This document shows positions 29,024-39,744 of a stretch of 64,000 nt of DNA, piece after piece. The position numbers and the translations under genes are program-made. Origin of the DNA: Trichobilharzia regenti (lineage: Eukaryota; Platyhelminthes; Trematoda; Strigeidida; Schistosomatidae); assembly GCA_944472135.2 (NCBI GenBank), contig OX235266.1, positions 14,115,925-14,179,924 of the forward strand. The letters run 5' to 3'. The notes under the pieces are model-generated. The model saw only the letters and a list, made by a program, of their open reading frames with translations. It was not told where the DNA came from and made no database searches. The first letter of the stretch is position 1. Every line of letters starts with the position of its first letter.

Positions 29024-29690
29024 TTACTTGTTAAACCACCTAACGTGAGACAGAGATCGCAGACATCTATGATCGAAAGCAGTCAACCTTTTCATGTCTT
29101 CAACGCGTATTGGCCATGTTTCAGAGCCATAGAGAAGGACGGAGCGAACTGATGAGCAGTACACACGTCCCTTGGTTGATAACCGGATGTCACGCCTACG
29201 CCAGAGATGGTGTAAGTCAGCGAAAGCAGCTCGAGCTTTTCGGATCCGTGCTGAGATTTCATCGCCAATCAGTCCGTTGGTGCTAATACAACTTCTCAAA
29301 TAGGTGAAGTGGTCAACATGTTCTATCACTTCACTCCCTATCACTAAGTTAGGAGTTGACGTGGTCCAGTCCTGTAGCAGCATCTTACATTTTGTAGGGG
29401 CGAATCGCATGCCAAACATACGAAGATTGCTGCTCAAGGTGTTCAGAAGACTCTGCATTTTGTCAGCATCCTCCCCTAACAGGACTATGTCATCTGCATA
29501 TTCTAAGTCCATAAGACTATTCCCTGGTAACAAGTCGATTCCTAAGTCATTACGTTCAGTTAAGGATACTTCCATCAGCATATCTATGATGAAGTTAAAC
29601 AGAAATGGGGAAAGTGGACATCCCTGTCGGACACCACTGGTTGTTACTAATTCAGATGACAATTCCCCATAAGCCCTTACACGACTACGT
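29024..29690 (-). pseudogene. RTE-A1 reverse transcriptase, truncated
   Basis: 212 residues from the first Met at 29662, with [14 protein letters not shown], catalytic YADD (29489-29500), then [38 protein letters not shown] and [14 protein letters not shown]. The frame stops at 29024 and the C-terminal piece continues in another frame at 28674-29000 ([35 protein letters not shown]). It is the best-preserved RT in the window but lacks the endonuclease half. Confidence 0.85.
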
Positions 29691-29711
29691 GAGTTTGAAT
29701 TATCCTTACAG

Positions 29712-30708
29712 ATAATGGTGCATTCAAGTCTGATTCTTAAGTGATTTCAGATCTTTATTTCTATGTGCGCATCCTGATTATAACTCATTCATTAAATTAT
29801 TTATCTTTTTACGTAATTATAATACACTCATTCAACTCGTTTTTACGCATCGGTTAATATTAGCAATTATGTCTGTGCAAACCCCAAGTTGGCTTTTAAC
29901 AGTTTGAAAAACTTGGACATTCAGTATATGGTATTCATTATGATAAAAGTTTTTGTAATTCCCAATGAATGAATTATTGTGTTTTTAGTGACGTTTTGTT
30001 ATTTAATGCTGCTGCTAATAGCTTTATCAAAGCAGTAATATTAAACTAGAATTTACAAAATCCACTCAGCTTATACATATATAACAATTTAATCATCGTT
30101 CATCAGCATGGAGGCATTTTTACGTTGTCAAATTGGCTAATTGGTAAAGATAACAAAACCATCACGAATAGACTGTTGAATCTAATAAGTGTATAAGCTT
30201 ATTAAAGCAGTGTGTGTTTATACAATGAAACTGCTCATCACTTTCGTGTTGATTTTGTCATTTTATGAGGAGGGCAGAGAGGTGTTGCAACCAGGTCAAA
30301 TTCTGTTTTAGTCCATCATTCCTATTCAGACAATTTGGATTCCATTTAGTATAAAGTGCTTCTGATGATATTAGACGTTCTTTGCGATTTCTGAACTTAT
30401 TCTGCATTATTCAGTAATGTCAAAATCAATTTTGTGACGTGATTTTGTAGCGTGTAGACGACATATGACTGATAATTTTTCAAGCTTTTCTAGTTCAACT
30501 GGAGTTCTGAGTAGTTGGTCGAACACAGGCGGGTCTACGGTGTTCATTTCTCTCCGGCGATGTTTGTCATTTTGTTTTTCATCCATACGGAAACATAAAA
30601 AAGCCTTTATTATAATGAATTACCAACTATGAGTATGACAAATCATCATTTCCATCATCACTGCTCTCTTTTATGAAAAGAAATTTACATAAATATGCTA
30701 GCACGAAC
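29712..30708. other. About 1 kb without recognised repeats or exons
   Basis: AT-rich single-copy-looking DNA. A stretch at 29989-30035 has an acceptor-like TGTTTTTAG and a donor-like GCA|GTAATA around a short open frame, but this is too weak to call an exon. Confidence 0.35.
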
Positions 30709-30721
30709 AAAGAAGAATATC

Positions 30722-30926
30722 TCATCATGAGCTGACATTAGTTAGAGAACCATTGGAAAACCTGGGAGTACTGGAGCACCTACCGGTGGGTGCGTATTGA
30801 TGAAGAGTCCAAAAATAGGACGAAACAGCTCTCCAGTACTCCTAGGTTTTTCCAATGGTTCTCTAACTAATGTCAGCTCATGATGAAAATCCTGTAACCA
30901 ATCAAATCCGTACAAACCAACACTTG
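30722..30926 (+). repeat. FB-SINE, short palindromic copy with perfect 13 bp duplication
   Basis: A 205 bp insertion between AAAGAAGAATATC at 30709-30721 and 30927-30939. Arms of about 55 bp (tcatcatgagctgacattag... and its inverse ending gatga) flank a hammerhead-like core at 30796-30826 (TTGATGAAGAGTCC...GGACGAAAC). The 3' end is the family terminus 'tacaaaccaacacttga'. There is no tRNA-like part. Confidence 0.8.
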
Positions 30927-30939
30927 AAAGAAGAATATC

Positions 30940-31254
30940 ATTTCAAAATGAAAATCTTCATTGAGCTATGTAAAAGAAAAGGCGTTCAGAGTAGGGTTAC
31001 TCCTCTTTTCGGTGATATCATGCTCAAGCTATACAATCGTAAATATATAATGTATTCTCTTAGGAACAAAGGGAATATTTTCAAAGATGTGTCATTAGAA
31101 TTGTAAATCTTAGGTAACCAACTAACTACGTAATGTAGAAAGCGCTAACCAGGTTAAAACTAAAATAAAAATAAATAAGTGAATTGATTGACGTAATATA
31201 ATTGACGGGGTTAAGTAGAATCCAAATAAAACTCGACTATTGATATAAGTATAA
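30940..31254. other. Non-repeat stretch
   Basis: An ORF here (to 31106) starts inside the FB-SINE and is probably chance. Nothing else was recognised. Confidence 0.3.
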
Positions 31255-31469
31255 AACTTGAACACTGTGGCAGAGTATAACTCCATTATGGATATAAAGG
31301 CATTATTCGTACAACTTTCTCGCCTCATTTATATACATGAGTAAAAATTGATGATTAGACACATTTGAATAAAAATCAATATGAGATAAAGTACATTCAG
31401 AAATAATAACATTAGTGTTATCAGTAAAATACAACCAGGTGGGAAATAAGATGTTTTCATAGTAAAATA

Positions 31470-31950
31470 AAATAGTGTTAGAGAACACATCATCCAGGAT
31501 GGCTGCAAAGAGGAGGCACAGGTTCAATCAGAAGTGTAATACACTGTACATCTCGTCAATACCTGTCACAGCATCTCAACTGACTTAACCATCATTCAGA
31601 GTCATTTACAAAGTAAACAGAAATCTACCAAAGGCAGTCAGTGTGTTTCCGACTTCTTTATACTGCGGAAACTCTCGTCATATGCATCGAAAAGCCGTAG
31701 TTATGTGTTCAAAAGAAATTAGTCCAGCCTTTACAACTACCATGGACTTAGTTCGATATGTTCCCTTATCCTGCAGTTTCTTTTTTGTTTTGTCCTCTGC
31801 ATGTGTGTGTGTGTGTGTAAATTTCTCTCTTTGCCTTCATTCAATTCATTTCATTTTTTTCAGTTATGAAATCATTTATTTTAAGTTCGTTTCCATGCTC
31901 CTACTGATCACACTTGTAATCCGTTTAGAATAACTATTTCAACGAAATAA
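31470..31950 (+). mobile_element. Penelope-like 3' fragment nested in another Penelope-like element
   Basis: It reads like the C-terminal end of the family at 53698-53870 (FRLLYTAETLVIC-like and CVQKKLVQPLQLPW-like in broken frames) plus a 3' UTR with (GT)n at 31801-31818. The host sequence on both sides is continuous in the copy at 13633-13680. Confidence 0.6.
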
Positions 31951-32060
31951 ATAAATAACTTGTTAGAGTGTTATAATGTGAATTGAATACACTTTAACAT
32001 TATTTATTATCATCTTCTGATTTGACTGGTGGTGGTAATAATATCTTATATATCTCTAGT

Positions 32061-33159
32061 GTTAATGGACTTAACCCTAAGTGACTTCAGCGACTCAGGG
32101 ATTGACTTGTTACCAACAGGGAATAATCTCGTTGACTTGGAATATGCAGACGATATAGTCCTTCTAGGCGAAGATGCTGACGAAATACAGAGTCTTCTAA
32201 ACACCTTGAGCCGCAATCTACGAATGTTTGGCATACGAGCGATTCGCTCCCGCCAAATGCAAGATGATGTTACAGGACTGGACTACACTGACTCCTAGAT
32301 TATAAATAGAAGGTGAAGTGGTAGAGCTAGTTGACCGCTTCATTTATTCGGGAAGTACCATCAGCCAACGCCAATGGGTTGATCTCTGACGAAATCTCAG
32401 CTGAGTACGGATACAGAGGGCTAGTTTCGTATATGCCAGTTTACACCGTCTCTAGCTTAGTAGACGTGATATCCGGCTGGTTATCGACCAAAGGGCGGGT
32501 GTACTGCTCATCAGTCCGCTCCGTCCTCCTTTATGGCTAGCTGTGAGACCTGGCCATTGAGAGTGGAAGACATGAAAAGACCAGCTAGCTGTCTTTGATC
32601 ATAGGTGCCTGCGCTCTATTTTCCGTGTAAAGTGGCATAATAAGGTGAGCAACATTGAAGTTAGACGTCGAGTTCTAGGTAAACAGGGGAAATCAATCGA
32701 CGAGGTTGTGAAGTTACAAAGACTGAGATGGTTAGGTCATCGCCTCCCTCGACGAGCAATGTTAGCAGATATAAGGTCAGGCTGGAAAAAAGCTAGCGGC
32801 GGTCAAACCAAAACATGGAACCAGTCAATGGAATCCACAACAGTTAGTTGAGGCCACGTAGGAAGGTGTAGACTTCCAGGCTGGGGTCCTCGGGACGGTA
32901 AAAATCTATGGTTGGAAACAATTGGTGATATGGCTCAAAGTCGTTCTCAATGACTGGCGCAGATGCATCCACTCCTTATGATTTTCAATGAAACTGTTTT
33001 GTTCTTCTTTATTACTCTTCCTTTGTCTCACACCTCTGCTTACTGTCTCTATTATGTTCTTCTTGTACTTTCTTCTCTTGCTTCGTGTGCTACACGGAGT
33101 GTGGCGACTTGAACTTCCGCACATTTGTGCAAAGTTCTATGTCGAAAACAGACAGACAG
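32061..33159 (+). mobile_element. RTE-A2 LINE inserted with 13 bp duplication
   Basis: It is flanked by ATATATCTCTAGT at 32048-32060 and 33160-33172, with no mismatch. Inside are [16 protein letters not shown] (YADD at 32143-32154), SRNLRMFGIRA, '[13 protein letters not shown]', [27 protein letters not shown], the 3' UTR, and the (CAGA)n end. The frame is broken several times. Confidence 0.85.
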
Positions 33160-34070
33160 ATATATCTCTAGTATTTACGTTGAGTCATTTCTGTTGCATG
33201 TGTTGCGTGTAGATTATTCGGTGAACCAGGACTCAATAATCAATGTCTGTTTCCACCTACCTTTATTACTGTGTTTGGAATTTCGACTCTGTCCCACTTA
33301 CCCTATTGTATGGTTGTGTGTTAATACATGCTGAGTTTTTTCTTCTAAATTCCTCATCTGTCTTCGCGGGATCAATCATTTTAACCTTAGCTGATTTCCT
33401 ATATCCTGATAATCCCACTAGTCATGATCTACTGGTTTAACTGACCTATGTAGCTGACTTAACTTACAGTCATTGCAAGGTATTTTGTAAATTATATTAT
33501 TTTGTTTAAAGGGTTCACCAGGTCCTTTACCCTACAGAGTTATCTCTCAGTGGGATAACAGCAGTGGTAATAAGCGGTAGAAAATTAATAAGGACGTGGG
33601 AAAGAAAACAATACAATTAAGAAACATTAAAACAAAAATGACCTATTTGGTGTTAAGATACATCAGGTCCATTGTAGATTTAATGACTGGACAAACTTTG
33701 TTTGTGTATGCAGATTTCAGGATTTAACCTGCGTGAATTGTCGCAATCGCGTCTGTGTTTTAAAGAAGTTTAACTCCTACTCTTTTAGCAAAAGTTCCAC
33801 ATATTCTGTAGATAACTTTGTAGTTGGTTTGTGGATGGATTAGCTTGGTGTCGAGATTCAATCAGATGTTTCAGAATAGAGTTGCGGGGGTGGGGAGCTT
33901 TCTTCTGTTTCATGAAACCATGAGGGTAAGTGTGTAGCGTTCCGATACTAACTGTAACTGTACTTTTATAAAACTAATTCATGTATTCATAATATATGAT
34001 TACAGAAACTAATTTTACATTTGCTTGTCAAATATTTGCCACTGTACTGTTGAACATTTGTTTTCGTTTG

Positions 34071-34072
<2 letters not shown>

Positions 34073-34101
<29 letters not shown>
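34073..34101. repeat. (TA)n microsatellite
   Basis: A pure TA run inside the Penelope-like region. Confidence 0.9.
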
Positions 34102-34106
<5 letters not shown>

Positions 34107-34849
34107 GCGGTTACACACTTTAACCTTCACCTTGGGCTTTTCGAAATTAGATTTCGTTAACAATACATCTTTTTAAGTTTTCAATTGTGTTTCCTTATAC
34201 GCCATTGTTCGAATTTGGCCGTGCACAGCATTTACTACATCGTAGAACGTGAATGTACTATAGCATTATTATCGGAATCATAGTGTTGGATAATGCGTTT
34301 TGGATAGAAAACGTCAGGTACGGTCGATACACGTAGCCCCACAGATGGAGCAGGTGAATTGGTAGATGTACACTGGTGACGCCAATAGTGGTAGCTTATC
34401 CTCCACGTTCATGTGAACCATTGATTTCGTTGAAAATTTCGTTTATGTCTTTCGGGAGCAGAAAGTATGGGCAGTTTTAGTGGTTTCGGCTTCACGGATT
34501 TTATAAGCGAAACGTTCTAGGTAGTCATTTTCAAGAAGGATTCTTCTCATAGTGTTCAGCTTCTCTTCCATAGTGTCAAGGCGGTAAATGCTGCGGATTC
34601 TCCGGCTCAATGAACGGTTTCCCTTCGTATATAGAGGCAACTAACTGTGAAAGTTAGTGAATTGTACTTTCCTTGTCAGCTTTCTGTAAATGGATCTTTT
34701 CAGTGTCCCATCTTGTTCCCGTCTTGCTACTTGGACGTCCAGAAAAGATACTTTTGCACCGGACTCCTTCTCTGATGTCAACCAGATTGCGAGATGATAG
34801 TTGTTGAAAACAATTTCAGGATGTCCTCCGAATTTTCAAGTTTTGGTTT

Positions 34850-35100
34850 TGTAGGGATTTTGTTTGATTGGGTGGAGGATTTCATCATGGGCTGACGTCA
34901 GTTAGAGAACCATTGATAAACTAGCTGGGAGTACCGGACAGCTGTTTCGTCAGCCTAGTTTGGGACTCTTCATCAGTACGCACTCACCAGCGGTATTTTA
35001 ACCCAGGACCTTCTGGTTACAAGGACAAAACAGCTGTCCAGTACTACATTGCAGGCTTTCCAATGTCAGCTCATAATGAAATCCTTCAGTCAGTCATTCG
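34850..35100. repeat. FB-SINE, short inverted copy
   Basis: It begins 'ggattttgtttgattggg' and 'ggatttcatcatgggctgac' and ends 'gtcagctcataatgaaatcc'. A reverse-strand hammerhead-like core lies at 34944-34977 (CTGATGAAGAGTCCCAAACT...GACGAAAC). A partial tRNA-like arm follows. Confidence 0.7.
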
Positions 35101-35104
35101 AATT

Positions 35105-35495
35105 CTCCTAATTATTGCAGATAATGAAATTATCATCCACCTATCTCTTGTAAAGCCCGAAGTTGTCAGTCATTTTCTTTGAGTATATGTGTTTCAGTTT
35201 TGTGGTCTGTTTTGATTTGATCACCCTAATCTCTTTTTCAACTAAATCCTATATCCTCCTAAAAAGAAACCTCGAAATACATTTCTGCAAAAACTTCGCA
35301 CATTTTACACTATAAATCTTTTTTGTCTTCCTCTTGTTTATTGATAAGAGAAAAAATTTTGAGTAAATGCCTTCAATATTCAGTAGATACCGTTGTCATA
35401 GCAACTTTCAACTTGTTTTGAAACAGAAAAAAAAACAAACAAAACAAAGCTAGGGAATAATAAGAATATGTTTGATTTTCAATTTACTACTGCAA
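35105..35495. other. No gene or repeat recognised
   Basis: AT-rich, with an A-rich run at 35425-35450. No exon supported. Confidence 0.35.
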
Positions 35496-35499
35496 TACG

Positions 35500-35866
35500 T
35501 ACCCCCACTGGGGCAAGCTCGTATACCATTCAGCCACTGGGACCCAACTCAACAGTCAGCCAATGAATTCTAACTTCTACCAATTCGTGATTTAGCGCAA
35601 CTGGCCCATCAACCAATGTCATCGATGGGAAATCCATCCTCACTCCCGACTGGATGGATCTCGTTGGTCATGACTTCTCAGTAGAACTCCAGGAAACTCT
35701 GTCCTTTAGCAAGTCAGTCACTAGCGAGCATCAGATTACTTTTCAAGAGTTTGGTTTGTAAGGATTAGATTGGTTTATACGAGTGGGGCCAATCCAGTCA
35801 TGTGTGAGGATGGAGCCCCATTTGATGACATTGGTTGATGGGCCAGTTGTGCTAAAACACAAATTA
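35500..35866 (-). repeat. FB-SINE left arm, split from its partner by a Penelope-like element
   Basis: It contains 'ctcgtataccattcagccac' and 'ttctaccaattcgtgattta', plus the post-tRNA part up to 'gctaaaacacaaatt', where the Penelope-like element begins. The partner arm resumes at 37251 with 'aaatcacgaattg'. Confidence 0.6.
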
Positions 35867-37250
35867 ATGAAAACAAAACACGTAGATCAGCGAAGAGTCT
35901 CTTTTCGCTAGCGAATTCATTTTCTTAGCTGTACACTCGCAAGTATATATGTGTGAATTTTATTGCTGGATGTCAACAGCTGAATGTTGAAATTCCGTTT
36001 GTTGATGTGGAACTAAAAAGAAGAGCTGATAGGAGCCTAAGATGATCGATCCATAGAAAACCTACGTGGAATGGTCAACTAACAAGCTTCTATAGCTTAG
36101 TACCCATTCAAAATAAAGCGGAATTTAATTAAATCACTTGCCACCCGGATCCAAAGCATCTGTAGTCCCAACGTTCTGGAAACAGAATTAGATATTCTAA
36201 GAGAAATCTTCGTCCAAAATGGATACCCAATAAGATTCATCGACAAAAATATCAAACCAATAATTCGGAGAAACGAAACTTTAATTGCGCCTAAAAAGAA
36301 ACTCTACATGAACTTGGATTTCAAGGGATATTTAGCAAGTGATATTCTCAAGAGAAGGATCACACCATCTCTGAGAAGAGAACATTCTTTGCAGCAACGC
36401 TAAGAATAGTGTTCTCCAGTAAGTCGCCCACTGATCTGCAGAAGCCTCATGGACAATATCCCGCATCTGACCACTTCTATGTGCATATATCAGTTCACCT
36501 GATGCTATGGAGCCAGGTAAATCGGTCGTTCGACGCGCATTCTGTCCAAGAGGATTCAAGAACACTATCCAGCCAGTATGGTTGCGAAAAGGCAATAGTG
36601 GTGCAATAAGCAGTGTGATAATTGAACACCTAGTTAACACTGATCATTCCATCTCAACAAACGCCTCCTGCTTCAAAGTAATCTACAGAGTCAAGAATAA
36701 CCTATCTAAGGCAATACGGTTTCGTCTTCTTTGTATCGTTGGTCATTCACATAGGAAAACCGGAGCTAGGCATACAAAAGAAGATTACTCAACCACTTCT
36801 ACTGTCATGGTAACAACTTTGTTGATTTTGATGACTTAATTTTGTTTGTTTACCTGCTACTTTAATTGCTTATAATTCTTGTATTCATTTAGAACTCTTA
36901 CGTAATTTTGTATTCTCTAATTTGTTTCTATGTGTATCCTGAGTAAAACTCACTCGTCAAACTATTCATATTATTATTACATAACTTCCTTTTTAACAAC
37001 TGTTTGTGACAACTCATCACCTTTGTTACTACCCTAGTTCCATTAGCACTTAATTTTCTTGACTTGTATTACCAACCTTCACCTGTTTAGTTAAAATAAC
37101 CATAACCAACTGTAACTTCGTTTGACAAACTTAATGTACACATACATACAAAATAACACACATATATATTTGCGATTGTACAGCTAAAAAAATGAATTCG
37201 CCGGCGAAAAGAGACTCTTCGCTAATCTACGTGTTTTGTTTTCATTAATG
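35867..37250 (+). mobile_element. Penelope-like element with inverted terminal repeats
   Basis: The first about 95 bp (aatgaaaacaaaacacgtag, agcgaagagtctcttttcgc, aattcatttt, agctgtac, tcgcaa, tatatatgtg) reappear inverted at 37160-37250. Inside, on the + strand, is a C-terminal Penelope-type protein in broken frames: ILREIFVQNGYPIRFIDKNI (about 36193-36250), the region before the nuclease, 'KRIQEHYPAWLRKGNSG'-like and FRLLCIVG. The GIY-YIG core is eroded ('MLWSQVNRS' in place of a Y-I-G). Confidence 0.75.
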
Positions 37251-37560
37251 CCTGGATGAGGATTATCCATGAAAATCACGAATTGTTAGAAGTTGGAATT
37301 CATGAGCCGTGGCTGAATGATGTACGAGCTAGCTTGTCTTGTAACCAGAAGGTCCTGGGTTCGAACCCTGGTGGCGGGTGGGTGCGTACTGCTGATGATG
37401 ATTCCAAAACTAGACTGATGAAACAGCTGGCTGTCCAGTATTCCCTGTTGCTGGTTTTCAATGGTTCTCTAAATGATGATATCAAGAATCTGTGGTCAAA
37501 CTCGTAAAAACAAAAACAAATCTAATCCTTACAAATCAAACTTTTGAATATTAATTACTA
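37251..37560 (+). repeat. FB-SINE right arm
   Basis: tRNA-like: 'ccgtggctgaatgatgtacg' and the B box gggttcgaaccctgg at 37357-37371. A degenerate hammerhead-like core lies at 37388-37425. The end is 'cttacaaatcaaacttttga', the family terminus. Confidence 0.65.
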
Positions 37561-37564
37561 CAAG

Positions 37565-38330
37565 CCAAATAGTTTTGGTTTTACTTCTTGTTAACAAAAA
37601 ACGACGACAACAACAACAACATAGGTTGTTAATATAATTACACAAATAATCAATTTCATGATACTAATTGTACTCAGCACTTCACTGTATAGCGTTTCAA
37701 TAGTTAGAAACGAGTTATTCACACACACATATACAACATGCACAATATGTGTGAATGTATATATGTGTGTGTCAACTCGGTCAACTTGAGCAAAACTCCA
37801 CAAAAGCATTGAATTTCTTCTGTCCACAAAAAATGAAGCATTTGTTTAAATTGGTATTTCATTAAATAAAGTTCAATTGTCAATAGTTAACTTCTTTTGT
37901 TTAAATTTATACACCGGATATTTATTATGAAATCTGTGCTTGATTGGCGGCGGGTTTGGATATTTGGTGATTTATATATTATTGATATTATCATCATCAT
38001 CAGTGGAATTGAAGTCTTGGGTACATTCAACAGATTGAGACTGACAGTCAGCGAGAGAGAGAGAGAGACGGAGTGCGTGCTTGTGCGTATGTGTGTCTGT
38101 GTGTTTGTGTTCATTAGTTCAACGATATATAATAATATAGAAGAAATAAGCCAACAAGCAATTGACTAAAATAAAGGCTAATAATGATATATTCACCCTG
38201 CACCAATCCTAAAGACAAAAACGGAATAAAAGAAAAGAAAAAATATCGATTAGGATATATTTTGTTTGGTTGAATATTGAAAAAATGTTAATTGTCTATA
38301 TAATTGTAGCATTGTGTGAACTACTGACAA
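37565..38330. other. Intergenic sequence rich in simple repeats
   Basis: (ACA)n at 37600-37622, CA/TG tracts around 37720-37770, (GA)n at 38050-38068 and (TG)n after 38088. The ORFs here are low-complexity artefacts. Confidence 0.45.
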
Positions 38331-38599
38331 GATTTGCCAGTAGTATATAAAGAGACCTTCATCGGTATAAAAAAAACATCGAATGGCAGGGAGATACATC
38401 TGACGTCAAGGCGACAGGAACTGAGTCAGTATTGCTGCTGCGGTGAAACATGGGAGATACGAAAAGGAAAGAAGGACGATAAGAAGGGCAGAAGTAACAC
38501 AACACGGAAGATCTGTGCAAATGACGACTTGCATATGAGGTGTACCTAATTTCCCTGTATGTATATCTCGAATTGCAAATAGTTGATTTCGTCACCACT

Positions 38600-39080
38600 T
38601 CACTTGTCTTCTACCGTTAAATTCGGTGGTGACGCTTCCAGACAATGAAGATTCCACGGCCGGCTCTTGGTGGGACTTCTAGGCCATCGCTGAGTTAGTG
38701 GGTTGGAGACGCTGCTGAGAGGTTGTGCAAAGGTGGCATGCGACAGTGTGAAGTGATCAAGTTTTAAAGAGACCTTGGAGGTATTGATTGAAAGGTTGGT
38801 GGAGGAGTTTGAGATCCAAGCGAACAGACAGCTGAGAATAAAGCAGTTCCGTGCCACGCAGCTGACACCTGATGGAAACGCTTTAGTGTTGGCGGTAAAG
38901 CTGACGAATCTACCAAGTCGCCCCCTCCCCATACTGGATGAAAATTCTGAGTTGCAGCTATTGACTTCCCAGTTCATCGAGAGTTTTCCAGACCGAATTC
39001 CTCAGCAACTACAACTGGTCAGCGATGCGCAAGCCATGAATATCGACGGAATAGCTAAGATGACCATATGACTGTTGAGT
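38600..39080 (+). pseudogene. Gag-like remnant of an LTR retrotransposon
   Basis: The frame 38770-39071 encodes a soluble, helix-rich 98-residue stretch with L-L-x-x-x-F-I-E-x-F-P-D-x-I and L-Q-L, then A-Q-A-M-N-I-D, like the capsid end of Gypsy/Pao-type Gag proteins ('L...F..GL....R..L.......T...A'). The sequence before it has stops. No zinc knuckle, protease or LTR was found nearby. It could belong to the same family as the protease at 1-507, but this is inference only. Confidence 0.4.
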
Positions 39081-39374
39081 AGAACGATAGCTGCAGCGCA
39101 GTCACCAAAATCCAACGAATGGGGACAGAAAATTGAAGATTCGCAGAGTGCTATGAAATTAAGTACACTGTAATCTGAAAGTCGTCATTTGCGCAGATCT
39201 TCCATGTTGTGCTACTTCTACCCTTCCTGTCATCTTTATTTGTCTTCTTTTCGTGTCTCTCATGTTTTGCCACAACACCGCCTCATTTCCTCTCTCTTTG
39301 ACATCAAATCTATCTCTCCTCTACTTGATGCTTTTGGACCGATGAACATCTCTTTATATACAACTGATAACTCT

Positions 39375-39575
39375 TGCCAGCAACACACGCCACTGTAGAA
39401 TGCTCACCAGACATGTCCATAGCCAGGGTTCGATTCTCTACTAACATAATCGTTAACCCCATCTAGTTCATTAGGCGATTGTGAAACCGAAAAATAAGAG
39501 AATTTCGATGTGAGGACAGCGACACCACTGCCACTAGAACTTTAAAGCCGAAGGCAAGAATAAGAACAAATATTA
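39375..39575 (+). repeat. Smα-like SINE, eroded
   Basis: A tRNA-like head with B box gggttcgattctc (39426-39438), then 'accactgccactagaacttt', the typical end of the Smα-like body. The middle body is divergent. Confidence 0.5.
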
Positions 39576-39744
39576 ATAAAATATGAAATGAACATATACG
39601 TGTTGTAGAGGATTCAATCTCTACAAATTTTCACTAACGTGACATATATTCATGATTGATTATAAAACAAAATTGTTTCTTAATCATGTTTTTAATGCCA
39701 TCATTTAGGAAATATATTAACCTATCTGATCAGTGGTCTCTTCA

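Larger units (their letters stand above)
28499..29697 (-). mobile_element. RTE-A1 LINE copy with target-site duplication
   Basis: An inverted, nearly identical copy of 9818-11015. It runs from the 5'-truncated end near 29697 to the (CAGA)n tail at 28499-28511. The flanks share AATTGTCCTTACAG (28485-28498) and AATTATCCTTACAG (29698-29711): 14 bp with one mismatch, a likely target duplication made at insertion. Confidence 0.85.
31255..34870 (-). mobile_element. Penelope-like element, long copy with nested insertions
   Basis: Right to left: end of RT (about 34660-34860, VSFLDVQVARREQDGTLKRS-like in a shifted frame), the connector (34443-34640, IRSIYRLDTMEEKLNTMRRI), the GIY-YIG region (33260-33530, IIYKIPCNDCKL), and the 3' region (31270-32060 plus 33173-33260). 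An RTE-A2 copy (32061-33159) and a Penelope-like fragment of the opposite strand (31470-31950) interrupt it. The stretch 33545-34110, including (TA)n at 34073-34101, is unassigned. Confidence 0.65.

Noticed and set aside
29989..30035. Possible micro-exon between TGTTTTTAG and GTAATA
   Set aside because: Signals of this strength occur often by chance in AT-rich DNA, and no neighbouring exon in matching phase was found.
30870..31106. 78-residue plus-strand ORF
   Set aside because: Its start lies within the FB-SINE insertion, so the frame is a by-product of the insertion; no splice or homology support.
37500..38200. Short ORFs rich in Val, His/Thr and Ser
   Set aside because: They translate simple repeats ((ACA)n, (GT)n, (GA)n).
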